The translations under genes and the position numbers were made by a program. DNA of 64,000 nucleotides from Antedon mediterranea (lineage: Eukaryota; Echinodermata; Crinoidea; Comatulida; Antedonidae): the NCBI RefSeq assembly GCF_964355755.1, contig NC_092671.1, positions 36,599,304 through 36,663,303 on the forward strand, given 5' to 3'. The notes beneath the pieces are model-generated. The model was not told the DNA's origin. It made no database searches and worked only from the letters and a program-made list of their open reading frames with translations. How positions within the stretch are numbered: position 1 is the stretch's first letter; every line of letters begins with the position of its first letter. Of the stretch, positions 45,608 to 55,755 are shown piece by piece.

Positions 45608-45702
45608 GTAGGTATTTACTTGGCTACACTGAAGGTGTGTTTACGAAACTTTTCTGGGAGTTTCTGGGACATCCTCTGATAACTTGCCATTTATCATAGT
45701 TA
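45608..45702. other. MCC intron 2, start
   Basis: Donor GTAGGT, then non-coding sequence. The exon-2 frame stays open by chance to TAG 45697-45699, so retention of the intron would give a short 3' extension. Confidence 0.5.
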
Positions 45703-45909
45703 CAACCGCTAATGTAAAAAACGCCAGCTAATGTTGAAACAACTGTTAATGTAGAACAATCAACCGCTAATGTAGTAAAACCTCCAGCTTTTGTAGTAAA
45801 TAAAATATATAATATTTTCTACATTAGCTGGCAATAGTAAACATTAGCTGGAAGACCATTTTTGTTACTACATTTAATAGCTGTTGACCATTCTACATTA
45901 GCTGATTTT
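45703..45909. mobile_element. Small foldback element (~207 bp)
   Basis: Left arm built of repeats of CCGCTAATGTA/CCAGCTAATGT; right arm of the complement, CTACATTAGCTGG. The AT-rich centre is near 45810 (AAATATATAATATTTT). It has the same plan as the large foldback at 27927-29843 (arms made of a short tandem motif) but a different motif. Confidence 0.75.
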
Positions 45910-46212
45910 AACAATTCCGTCTGGATTCTTCTGAGGCTGGAGTTGACCAGGCAAATCTTAATTTATATGCAAATCAAGCTACTTTTGTGCATTTTTTAAG
46001 ACCTAATACAATACAGTACAAAATGTAGGGATTGTGAAACAGTTGAATGTGAATGTCATTATCATTGCTGAATTCCAAGAATTATTATTTCCATCAATTA
46101 TTAATTGTACTTTTATGCAAGATTTGGTTTCAAGTATTTCAAGACATTCTTAAAATGTTAGAAAATTATGTTTAGAAATGGCTGTATAAATTGTGTAGTT
46201 TTACTTTAGTAT
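45910..46212. other. No gene seen
   Basis: AT-rich intron sequence. Confidence 0.4.
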
Positions 46213-46376
46213 GAAAGTTTTTGGTTATCCGCAACGAAGTTGCAGGATAACCTCTTGTGATTGTACGAAATCATCATCATCATCATCATCAACTTTTTGG
46301 TTATCCGCAACGAAGTTGCAGGATAACCTCTTGTGATTGTACGAAATCATCATCATCATCATCATCATCATCAACT
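46213..46376. repeat. Two copies of a ~78-bp hairpin plus (ATC)n module
   Basis: Each copy: GGTTATCC-GCAAC-GAA-GTTGC-AGGATAACC hairpin (near 46222 and 46301), then TCTTGTGATTGTACGAA and (ATC)n. This looks like 5'-end pieces of Helentron-type elements, which carry a subterminal inverted repeat and a microsatellite close to the 5' end. Confidence 0.75.
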
Positions 46377-46382
46377 TTTTAT

Positions 46383-47953
46383 TAGTTATCCGCTTAGTAG
46401 CGGATAACTCCTTGTAATCGTCCTGTTTCAATTTTATATTATTCTTCTGTCTTTCTCCCTCACTTTTTGTGCAGAGCGCATCTCTAAAATGGGTAAACAT
46501 AACATTTCATAACTTTGTCAACATATGGGCATTTACGTGAACTTGTGCACCTCCTATTTTTGAATGACGTCAGAGTTGCGCAACGTGACTTACGTGCGAT
46601 TTTATGATTTTTTATGATTGCTCATAGACTAAAAACCAAGCATAATTTAGTTTTGACACTTTGTGAAAATTTAAGTCATATCAGGTGCAAACTTTTTATT
46701 GATTAAAAATGGCATGTTGTACAAGAAGTTACGCGCGCACGCGCATTTAAAGTTTCAAAATGCGTAAAATTAATTTTTAATCAACTTTTTACACGACTCA
46801 TGACATTTCGCGCATGTCAAAAATTCCCACGTGCACGCATTTTTTTACGCGCGCGGTGGCCACGTACCGTGAAAAACATCTTTTTTTCTCATGAATTATG
46901 TTTTTCCAGCCTTCTAGAGTAATTTTACCATTTTAAAACCATTTGTGACTTTAAATTACGTCATACGAGCACGTCGAATTGAAAAATTTACGCGCGTTTT
47001 TGATCAAAAATCTAAAAAAATCGTCAAAATTATGCCTTTTTTTAAACAGTCGTAGTTTCTAAACTAAACGGTGAAAGTTATTTTTATTACATATTCTGGA
47101 AGTTGATGAGTTGTAGATATCAAATCATACATTAATATGGCTAACAGGACATTTTGACGTCATCGTATGGCCACACGAATATAAAATATAGGATTTTTGT
47201 CTCTTTCGTTATTGCTCATCACATTCAATGGAGCGCATCACGCTTATCCGTATTCCATTTTCTCCGAGATTTTAATATTGTCTAGGTCAATCAACTACCT
47301 TTCGCATGAGTTAAAAATATTTTAATATTTGTAACGTCATCATGCCTAAAAATGTTAATTACTTGGGTCATTAATTTCATCTTTACAGTAAATTTTAATC
47401 TGTTATCGCTCGTAAGAACAAAATGGGATAATCACGATTAAAATGTTTTCTGGAAGCTATTGGATTGTAGATACGAAATCATGTAAACATTTTGCCAATC
47501 GGATGTTGTGACGTCATCATATGGCCAGTTAAATAAAAAAAGTCGTATTTTCATCTTTTGCGTCATAGTTCATTACATTTAAAAGAGCGCGCATCAATAT
47601 TTCACGTGTTCAAATTTCTTCCACACGTTAATATGTTGTTGCTGAGATAATTTCCTTCCGAAATTGCTACATTCGCGTTTCATTTTGAAACCGTCAACAT
47701 GTTAAAAATTGCAATAAATAGCGGGTCCCGTAATTTCACCTATTCTACACTGTATGTGATATGTATACAGATTATACTGTGTATACTATATGACACAAAA
47801 TAACAGAATTCAGCAATAAAAACATATCATATTCTTCAGTTCAGGTCACAATGCCATAATCTTTTTCCGTGTGCAATATTCCAACGTATGACGTGCACGT
47901 GGCGTTTGTCGTGCGGATAACTAACTCGTCAAAGTGACGAGTTTCATGTCTAG
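46383..47953 (+). mobile_element. Helitron/Helentron-like non-autonomous element, copy 1
   Basis: Starts with the hairpin AGTTATCCGC-TTAGTA-GCGGATAACT. Ends with the complementary subterminal motif GCGGATAACT (47923-47932), a 3' hairpin CTCGTCA-AAG-TGACGAG (47934-47941 region) and ATGTCTAG followed by T. A hairpin just upstream of a CTAG terminus is the Helitron 3' signature. About 1.57 kb with no helicase ORF. Inside are CpG-rich palindromic stretches such as ACGCGCGCACGCGC. Confidence 0.75.
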
Positions 47954-49479
47954 TTCTTCTTCTTTCTTTCTGTATGATTTTTGTGTAACGCTTTTCTCTG
48001 AAACTTGCAAACATAACATTTTGTTAACTATGTTAACATTTTGACATTTATGTAACGTCGTCAAGCGAAGCTTTTCATGATGTTTACAATTGCGCAACGT
48101 GACGTATGCGCGATTTAACGATTTTCTCGTATTTAACATATGTCGAAAACCAAATAACATTTTAAAGTGAAACTTTGCAAAAGTTTAATTTATATCATGC
48201 GCTAACTTTCTGTTGAAAAAAAATTGCGTGTTTTACACAAAGTTACGCGCGCACGCGCATTTAAAATTTCAAAATGCGCGAAATTAATTTATAATCAACT
48301 TTCTACGCGTTTCAAGTCGTTTTAAGCATGTCAAAAATTCCCACACGTGCGCACATTTTTACGTGTGCGGTGCGCACGTAGCATTGAAAACGTATTTTTT
48401 TCGCGTGATTTATGTTTTTCCAGCCTTTTCATGTAATTTTACCAAATTTTTAACAATTTCGACTTAAAGATACGTCATACGAGCACGTCGAATTGGACAA
48501 TTTGCGCGCGTTTTTTATGAAAAGGTTAAAAAATTCGTTTAAAATATGCCTTTTTTTAAACAGTCGTAATTTCTAAACTAGACGGTCAAATTTTTGTGGA
48601 TGACATATTCTGGAAGTAGATGAGTTGTAGATATCGGATCAGGTATTAATATGGGTAACCGGACATTGTGACGTCATCGTATGGCCACGCAAATATAAAA
48701 TTTAGGATTTTTGTATCTTTCGTCATAGCTCATCACATTGAATAGAGCGCATCTCCACTTATTCGTTTTCCATTTTCACCCCGATTTTGATATTGTCTAG
48801 GTCAATCAAGTATCTTTCGCATGAGTTAAAAATATTTTAATTTTTTTGACGTCATCATGCCTAAAAATTTAAATCACGTGTGGCATTAATTTCATCTTTA
48901 CAGTAAATTTTAATCTGTTATAGCTCGTAAGAATAAAATGTGATAATCACGATTAAAACTTTTTCCGGAAGCTATTGAATTTTAGATACGAAATTATGTA
49001 AAAATGTTGCCAATCGGATGTTGTGACGTCATCATATGGCCAGTTATATAAAAAAGGTCGTATTTTCATCTTTTGCGTCATAATTCATTACATTTAAACG
49101 AGCGCGCATCAATATTTCACGTATTCAAATTTCTTCTACACGCTAATACGTTGTTGCTGAGATAATTTCCTTTCGGAATTGCTACCTTCGCGTTTCATTT
49201 TAAAACCGTCAACATGTTAAAAATTGCAATAAATAGCGGGTCCCGTAATTTCACCTATTCTATGTATGTCACTGTATGTGATATGGATACAGATTATACT
49301 GTGTATACTATATATGAATTTAAATAATAAAATTCAGCAACATATCATATTCTTCAGTTCAGGTCATAATGCCAACGTGAACACTTCCTTTTGTCCTCAA
49401 CCTATCCCCTTAATGTTAATGTTGCACCACTTGCGCGGCGGATAACCAAACTCGTCAAAGTGACGAGTTACATGTCTAG
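47954..49479 (+). mobile_element. Helitron/Helentron-like element, copy 2 (tandem)
   Basis: Begins directly after the CTAG of copy 1 with TTCTTCTTCTTTC, runs 1526 bp and ends GCGGATAACC, CTCGTCA-AAG-TGACGAG, CATGTCTAG at 49476-49479. Colinear with copies 1 and 3 throughout. Confidence 0.8.
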
Positions 49480-51007
49480 TTATTCTTCTTCTTTCTTTCT
49501 GTATGATTTTTGTGTAACGCTTTTCTCTAAAACTCGCAAACATAACATTTCGGTAACTATCTTAACATATTGACATTTACGTAACGTCGTCAAGCGAAGC
49601 TTTTCATGACGTTTACAATTGCGCAACGTGACTTACGCGTGATTTAACGATTTTGTCGTATTTAACATAGCTCGACAACCTAATAACATTTCAACTTGAA
49701 AATTTGCAAAAGTTTAATTTATATCATGCGCTAACTTTCTGTTGAAAAAAAATTGCGTGTTTTACACAAAGTTACGCGCGCACGCACATTTAAAATTTCA
49801 AAATGCGCAAAATTAATTTATAATCAACTTTCTACGCGTTTCATGTCGTTTTTAACATGTCAAAAATTCCCACGCGTGCGCACATTTCTACGTGTGCGGT
49901 GCGCACGTAGCATTGAAAACGTATTTTTTTCGCGTGATTTATGTTTTTCCAGCCTTTTCTAGTAATTTTTCCAAATTTTAAACAATTTCGACTTAAAGAT
50001 ACGTCATACGAGCACGTCGAATTGGACGATTTACGCGCGTTTTTTATGAAAAGGTTAAAAAATTCGTTTAAAATATGCCTTTTTTTAAACAGTCGTAATT
50101 TCTAAACTAGACGGTCAAATTTTTGTGGATGACATATTCTGGAAGTAGATGAGTTGTAGATATCGGATCAGGTATTAATATGGCTAACCGGACATTGTGA
50201 CGTCATCGTATGGCCACGCGAATATAAAATTTAGGATTTTTGTATCTTTCGTCATAGCTCATCACATTGAATAGAGCGCATCTCCACTTATCCGTTTTCC
50301 ATTTTCACCCCGATTTTGATATTGTCTAGGTCAAACAACTATCTTTCGCATGAGTTAAAAATATTTTAATTTTTTTGACGTCATCATGCCTACAAATTTA
50401 AATCACGTGTGGCATCAATTTCATCTTTACAGTAAATTTTAATCTGTTATAGCTCGTAAGAATAATATGTGATAATCACGATTAAAACTTTTTCTGGAAG
50501 CTATTGGATTGTAGATATGAAATTATGTAAAAATGTTGCCAATCGGATGTTGTGACGTCATCATATGGCCAGTTAAATAAAAAAGGTCGTATTTTCATCT
50601 TTTGCGTCATAATTCATTACATTTAAAAGAGCGCGCATCATTATTTAACGTATTCAAGTTTCTTCTACACGCTAATACGTTGTTGCTGAGATAATTTCCT
50701 TTCGGAATTGCTACCTTCGCGTTTCATTTTAAAACCGTCAACATGTTAAAAATTGCAATAAATAGCGGGTCCCGTAATTTCACCTATTCTACACTGTATG
50801 TGATATGGATACAGATTATACTGTGTATACTATATATGAATTTAAACAATAAAATTCAGCAATAACAACATATCATATTCTTCAGTTCAGGTCATAATGC
50901 CAACGTGAACACTTCCTTTTGTCCTCAACCTATCCCCTTATTGTTAATGTTGCACCACTTGCGCGGCGGATAACCAAACTCGTCAAAGTGACGAGTTACA
51001 TGTCTAG
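49480..51007 (+). mobile_element. Helitron/Helentron-like element, copy 3 (tandem)
   Basis: 1528 bp, closer to copy 2 than to copy 1 (for example both have CCTATCCCCTTA before GCGCGGCGGATAACC). Same 3' hairpin and CTAG at 51004-51007. Confidence 0.8.
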
Positions 51008-51510
51008 TTTTTTGTTTTTTTTATTTTTTATTCAGTATATTACACAGAGGCGCCTTACAAGATGGAACCACCTTAGCTTCAAGGCGCCTCAGATTAACAA
51101 ATACAACATTTTAAAACAACTAACAGAAACATCAATCAAATCTTCCAGAATTAACAAGAAATTGTTGTACATGATAAAATAATAAAGCATTTTCACAATT
51201 CGAAAGAAGATCGGAACCAAAAATAAAAATTTCACTTAAAAATGTAAAATTAAATGTTAAAGAAAAATCCTTGGCTAAGATATCCTCAATAATTGAGTTA
51301 GCGCTTACAAGTAGAATATCTCTTTGTGTATTATAATTAGGGCAGTAACATAAGAAATGAAGCGGATTCTCAACATTAAAGCCACAAGTACAATTTGGAT
51401 TGTCCCGAAGTCCATGTAAGAGTAAATGCGAATTGAGACAGCTGAAACCAAGTCGGATTCTAGTGTGAATTTGGTTAATCTTCTTATCACCTGTGTCATA
51501 ATAAGAACGT
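51008..51510 (-). pseudogene. LINE 3' end (RT C-terminal knuckle), decayed
   Basis: On the minus strand, 51500 to about 51285 reads RIRLGFSCLNSHLLLHGLRD, then CTCGFNVENP and LHFLCYCPNYNTQR. This is the CxC...H...C knuckle found at the C-terminus of several LINE clades. It continues into a 3' UTR with GGCGCC hairpin halves (GAGGCGCCTT near 51082 and AAGGCGCCTC) and an A-rich tail abutting the end of Helitron copy 3. 5'-truncated, no RT core. Confidence 0.8.
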
Positions 51511-52491
51511 ATGAAAGTTTACAATGAGCATCTTCTTAAAAATGAAATTGTAGAAAAGTTGTTGTCCAGAAGTATACATTTTGACTTGTTCTACTAGTTC
51601 ATATTTCATATTTCATTTAGGAAACAACATGATTCTTATTCCTTCAAAGGAAAGAGATGATTGTGTTTTGGGATGCTCCCACTTGAGGGTAGGGTTCATG
51701 GAATGTACCATTATCTGATAAGGGTGTTAAATAAAATGTATATAATAATATATTTGAGTTGTAGCTCACTTCTCTGAGAGAATAATAGGCAAATGTCAGT
51801 TTATCCAGGTAAGCTAGCACTTTTGGTTGGTGTAATTTCTACTGTAGTGAAGTCTATTTAAAAGGAGCTGAAGATTTTGAATTGTCACGTTCATGCTGTA
51901 AGCAATACAGTTACAATTTACAGATTGCAACCCGGAGGTATATCTTGAATATAAATCTGTTTGGCTACAATATCAAATTATTCTTATTGATATAATATAT
52001 TTATCAGGTGTCTTGTTTGTTGTATTTACTATGTAAAGTTACTGATTCTGAGGATGTTAGGCCGTGGTGTGAGAATTGTCACCTGTTTTAGACACATAAT
52101 GTGTGTGTCAAAAGGACCCCAAGGAGAGTATCCTATGTAGAGTGTATGATCCTATTTAACCTGCGAGGGGTAACATTGAACTATTCTTTACTTAGTTTGG
52201 TTGATTACCTTGTTAGGACTTGGGGTTATGTTTTAAATTTACGTTCTGCATGTTGTCCCCACGAGAATTCTAACAAGGTGTATTACCCTGAAAGCGTGCC
52301 TACAGTACTGTAGTGGTAAGATGTCTTCTGTATTTATCAGAATAGTTACAGCACATGTTCAGTTTTAAGGCTACTGTATATTCAGTTTTAGTTATGAATA
52401 ATAATTAAAGATAGATTAGTGTTTAAAATTTATGCAAAATGCCAAGGATAACCATAAGCAAATTTATTCACTATTATCCTCAATGTGGCAA
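51511..52491. other. MCC intron 2, no gene seen
   Basis: Part (51660-51830) weakly resembles 33700-33850. A 70-codon open stretch at 52101-52313 has no recognisable content. Confidence 0.4.
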
Positions 52492-52601
52492 AGGAGTGGA
52501 GTTATAATTTGCCATTAGAAAAAATCCTGACACTGACAGGCTTGAACCCAGGACTGAATTCATAGCCAAGCATCATAACCACCAGCTACAACTCCACTCC
52601 G
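52492..52601 (-). mobile_element. SINE family A, head-only copy
   Basis: Minus strand carries the tRNA-like head (B-box GGTTCAAGCC; TATGATGCTTGGCTA) and stops at AACTCCACTCC. The piece is bounded by GGAGTGGAG and CTCCACTCC, which are inverted repeats of each other and both occur inside full-length copies. Confidence 0.82.
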
Positions 52602-53137
52602 AAACATTGTTAGTGTATTGCTTGCGTTACATTGCATTGTCAGCTTTGAATTTAATTTATAGATACTATACAGTAATAATCATAATCATAATATAAATTC
52701 CCAATTTTACTTGAAATACAAAATATTCAATTTGTAAACTTTCTATAAAACTTTATATATAATAATTCAGAAGCTTGTTCAAATTGCCAATATATTTTTT
52801 GTTCTGACATTTAGTAACATTTCTTTAATGTCTTCTTTTCTAGTTAAAAGATAATCATTTTGAAAGAATCCAATTTAGTTCAGAATCTTGAAACTATAAA
52901 AATAATCTTTTGATGTATCTGTCATGTTACCAATTATGTTTTGTCTGATTGATTTCTAGTTTTTCCTACGACACCATTTTGAGATTTATAACATTTAAAA
53001 GAAATTCCTATTTTATCATTTTATTTTTATCGATCAGAAATATTAAAAAAAGATGCTGCAAAATGTTCAATTACGGAATTGGCAAATCTGTAAAATAAAC
53101 ATTTGAGTAATGTAATGTATGTTTTATTTATGTTATC
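52602..53137. other. No gene seen
   Basis: AT-rich intron sequence. Confidence 0.4.
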
Positions 53138-53288
53138 TAAAGCTTGGTCTATCAAACTTTACTGTATGTGAAAAAAAATTTGTGATGTGATATCACTACT
53201 ATATTTGGATATATCACTACCAAATTTGGGCACATCACAGTTTGTTTGTTTTTTCCAAAAGTTTGATAGTGTAGACAAACCAGCTTTA
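53138..53288. mobile_element. TIR MITE family M
   Basis: CTAAAGCTTGGTCTATCAAAC to GTTTGATAGTGTAGAC, then AGCTTTAA. The left TIR has lost a few bases. Confidence 0.85.
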
Positions 53289-53897
53289 AGAAAAATGTTC
53301 CTATATATACTTTGTATGTATACATTAGTTTCAATAATTTGTGCAAAATTTCCACAAATGCTCACATTTTGGAGTACAGTTTATACTTATAGATGTCTTT
53401 TTATTCAATAGAAATTTACATTTCACAACATGTTTTGTGTCTAGGGAAAAATATATTAAATTGGATTTTAAAATTCTTGATTATAACATGAAAATGTTCA
53501 ATATGTTGAATTATTAATCTGTATTTGGTTCATGTTGTTATTCATGATTTATAATAAAATGCATTTGATTGTTGAAAACATGCTGCAGCAACAATATCCA
53601 TGTATATCTCAAGTGTGCTTGACCTTTCACCTTAATATGCAAATTCACATTTTGGATGAATTATATATTGTATGAAGCTATAATATTGAGATGAGATTTT
53701 AGTAAACATTCTAAATTACAGTACATTATCTTAAATAGTATAGATGCTGAAAAATTATTATTAATTTTATGGTTCAGAATAAATCATTCTGCTCTTTTTA
53801 CATGTCATCAACATTTGTAAGTCCTTTGGGTGAGATATTAAGCTGTTGGTCCCTTCTTTTTAAAACCCATTGTAAGAATAGGGTACTATGCTGTTTA
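53289..53897. other. No gene seen
   Basis: AT-rich intron sequence. Confidence 0.4.
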
Positions 53898-54091
53898 AGG
53901 GTCTATTTCTGTTGCATAGTGCCAAATAAGCCTCAGCTCAGCAATAACCGGTTAAATGGCGTTCCGACACCGAATTGAATGGGTGAATGGGGTTTTTTTT
54001 TTGCATGCCTTTTTTAACCGGTTACCACCAACATTTTCTGTTTCTGCTCCCAAGAAAATGGGGTTAATTTATGCAGCAGAAATAGGACCTA
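53898..54091. mobile_element. Short TIR element (~190 bp), single copy here
   Basis: Ends AGGGTCTATTTCTGTTGCAT and (complement) AGGTCCTATTTCTGCTGCAT. Further in, AACCGGTTAAA on the left pairs with TTTAACCGGTT on the right. No family assigned. Confidence 0.65.
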
Positions 54092-54884
54092 GGAATGTGT
54101 ACCACCTATATCTGTACTTTTAAAAGATTCTCTACCAGAGATAGCACTGTCTTCAATTACTTTAACATCTCATCTAGGATTTTATTGTTACAATGAATGA
54201 TTACCCATTCAGAAATGGTAGTATCATAATAATTGTTGTAACATTAATGACGTTCATAAAAATTTTCAAGGTACTCTAGTCTGCTGTAGTAAACTGTACT
54301 AGGCAAGATTTCTAATAACTTCAGTACATTTTTTACTATCTTTTTTCTAATGAGTTTTGCCTTGGGCCAAAGTTTGTTTCCTTGCATCTACGACAGTTGT
54401 TAGCTTTATATTTTAGTCCCTCATTTAAGCATGTACTGTACCTGTTTGGGTTTTACGTATAGTTGTGTATAACTATAATTAAATAGAGTTTTTATTTTTG
54501 TATGTACAATGTTCACGAAATAAAGAATAAATGAATGATCGAGAGCATGCTTTTCCAAACAAATTGAGGTAATTTTTGTGGTTATGTAAAAATGTTCAAA
54601 AAAGGGTACTGTATCAATATTATTTTTACACTGGCAGCCTGCTAAATCGGAACAAAGGGAACAACTTGGGTTGCGTACAGTAAATCAGTGGAGCCAAAAA
54701 ATATTTAATTTTATGAAGCAGTTATATTTTCTTTACCACTGGCCATTTGCAACTTAATCGCAATCTTTCATCAGGTTTCTTATGCCTTACATTATGGCCA
54801 ATTGGTCTGTTTGTTTTCTTAGGGTGGTCTTGGTTTATTGGTGGTGTTTCAACTGATGAGGATACTGTACTATAGAGGATAGGA
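54092..54884. other. No gene seen
   Basis: Intron sequence. Confidence 0.4.
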
Positions 54885-55058
54885 CTTTTTTAGTGTTATC
54901 TGGTTAGCAACGAAGGCATATTCCCTTACTTCGGTTTGAGTTTTTTTTGGCATGGTTGGAATTCCCTTTTTTCGTATTAGTTTATGTATAGTGCTTAGAG
55001 GTTTCACAAAATTAGACGCTATATAAATCCAAGATATTACGATTATTATTATTTGACA
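54885..55058 (+). mobile_element. SINE family B, 5'-truncated
   Basis: Matches the 3' half of the SINE at 59033-59343: GTTAGCAACGAAGGCATATT, then GTGCTTAGAGGTTTCACA, GACGCTATATAAATCC and an (ATT)n tail. Confidence 0.82.
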
Positions 55059-55432
55059 TATCGGTAGAATCAATCTGTGATTAAAATATTATACAAGTTG
55101 TGTTTTTACATTTACATGTGCTGGCATTGCATCAGCGACGCCATAAAGTGACACTAATGTGACTACAGCCACTACACATTTGAAGTGGATTTTGTGTTGT
55201 CCTAAATAGACACATTTGTTTATCCTTAATACATTATTACTACTAGTTAATAAATATATTTACAATTAAACAAAATCTTTTAATAACTGAATATAACTTT
55301 ACACAGTCAAGTAAATACAAAATGTAAATTTCTTGAAGCCAAGATTATGTTTTGTAGAGCTCTTTACTTGAATCACAATCACAAAATGCTTTGTTTTATC
55401 AAATGTATCAATTAGGTTACATATTATTTCAG
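55059..55432. other. MCC intron 2, last part
   Basis: No gene. Ends in the acceptor ACATATTATTTCAG. Confidence 0.6.
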
Positions 55433-55575
55433 GTACAGGTTACTCCTCAACAGCAAGAGAATCCTGGGACCATGACTCCGGAGCACGGGATCTGAGTCCG
55501 GAACCAGGAACATGCATGCAGAAAGGAGGAGATGGAAGCAGAAAGTGTGCAAAATATCTTGACATGGCCAACAGA
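55433..55575 (+). CDS. MCC: MCC, coding exon 3 (linker before the coiled coil)
   Basis: GT completes the split Gly codon, followed by TGYSSTARESWDHDSGARDL, SPEPGTCMQKGGDGSRKCAK and YLDMANR. ARESW-x-x-DSGARDL is a strong match to MCC long isoforms. The exon ends AGA|GTAAGT in phase 0. Codons 155-201. In MCC the next exons encode the long coiled coil and a C-terminal PDZ-binding motif. I see none of these before 64000, so the gene continues beyond the window. Confidence 0.93.
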
Positions 55576-55615
55576 GTAAGTAATTATCAAATCAACTAAC
55601 ATTAATCTAGTGTTC
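55576..55615. other. MCC intron 3, start
   Basis: Donor GTAAGT, then a short spacer before a MITE. Confidence 0.5.
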
Positions 55616-55755
55616 TAAGCTCTGTCTACACTATCAAACTGTATCTGACAAAAATATGTGATGTGCCCATATATGGACATGGTGATGTCATATCACTACC
55701 ATATTTGGGCATATCACTACCATATTTGGGCATATCACTACCATATTTGGGCAAT
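55616..55755. mobile_element. TIR MITE family M, right end missing, internal tandem
   Basis: Left end TAAGCTCTGTCTACACTATC. The core CATATCACTACCATATTTGG is repeated about three times (55690-55755). No right TIR. Confidence 0.85.

Noticed and set aside
46225-46500. 91-codon minus-strand ORF with an Asp run
   Set aside because: The Asp and Met runs are translations of (ATC)n in the Helitron 5' modules.
26083-55575. Rab11-FIP3/4 or ninein identity for the EF-hand gene
   Set aside because: Both have EF-hands of similar form, but the CRQLNMEE, FQDFxRCR and ARESWxxDSGARDL segments and the exon order fit MCC specifically.
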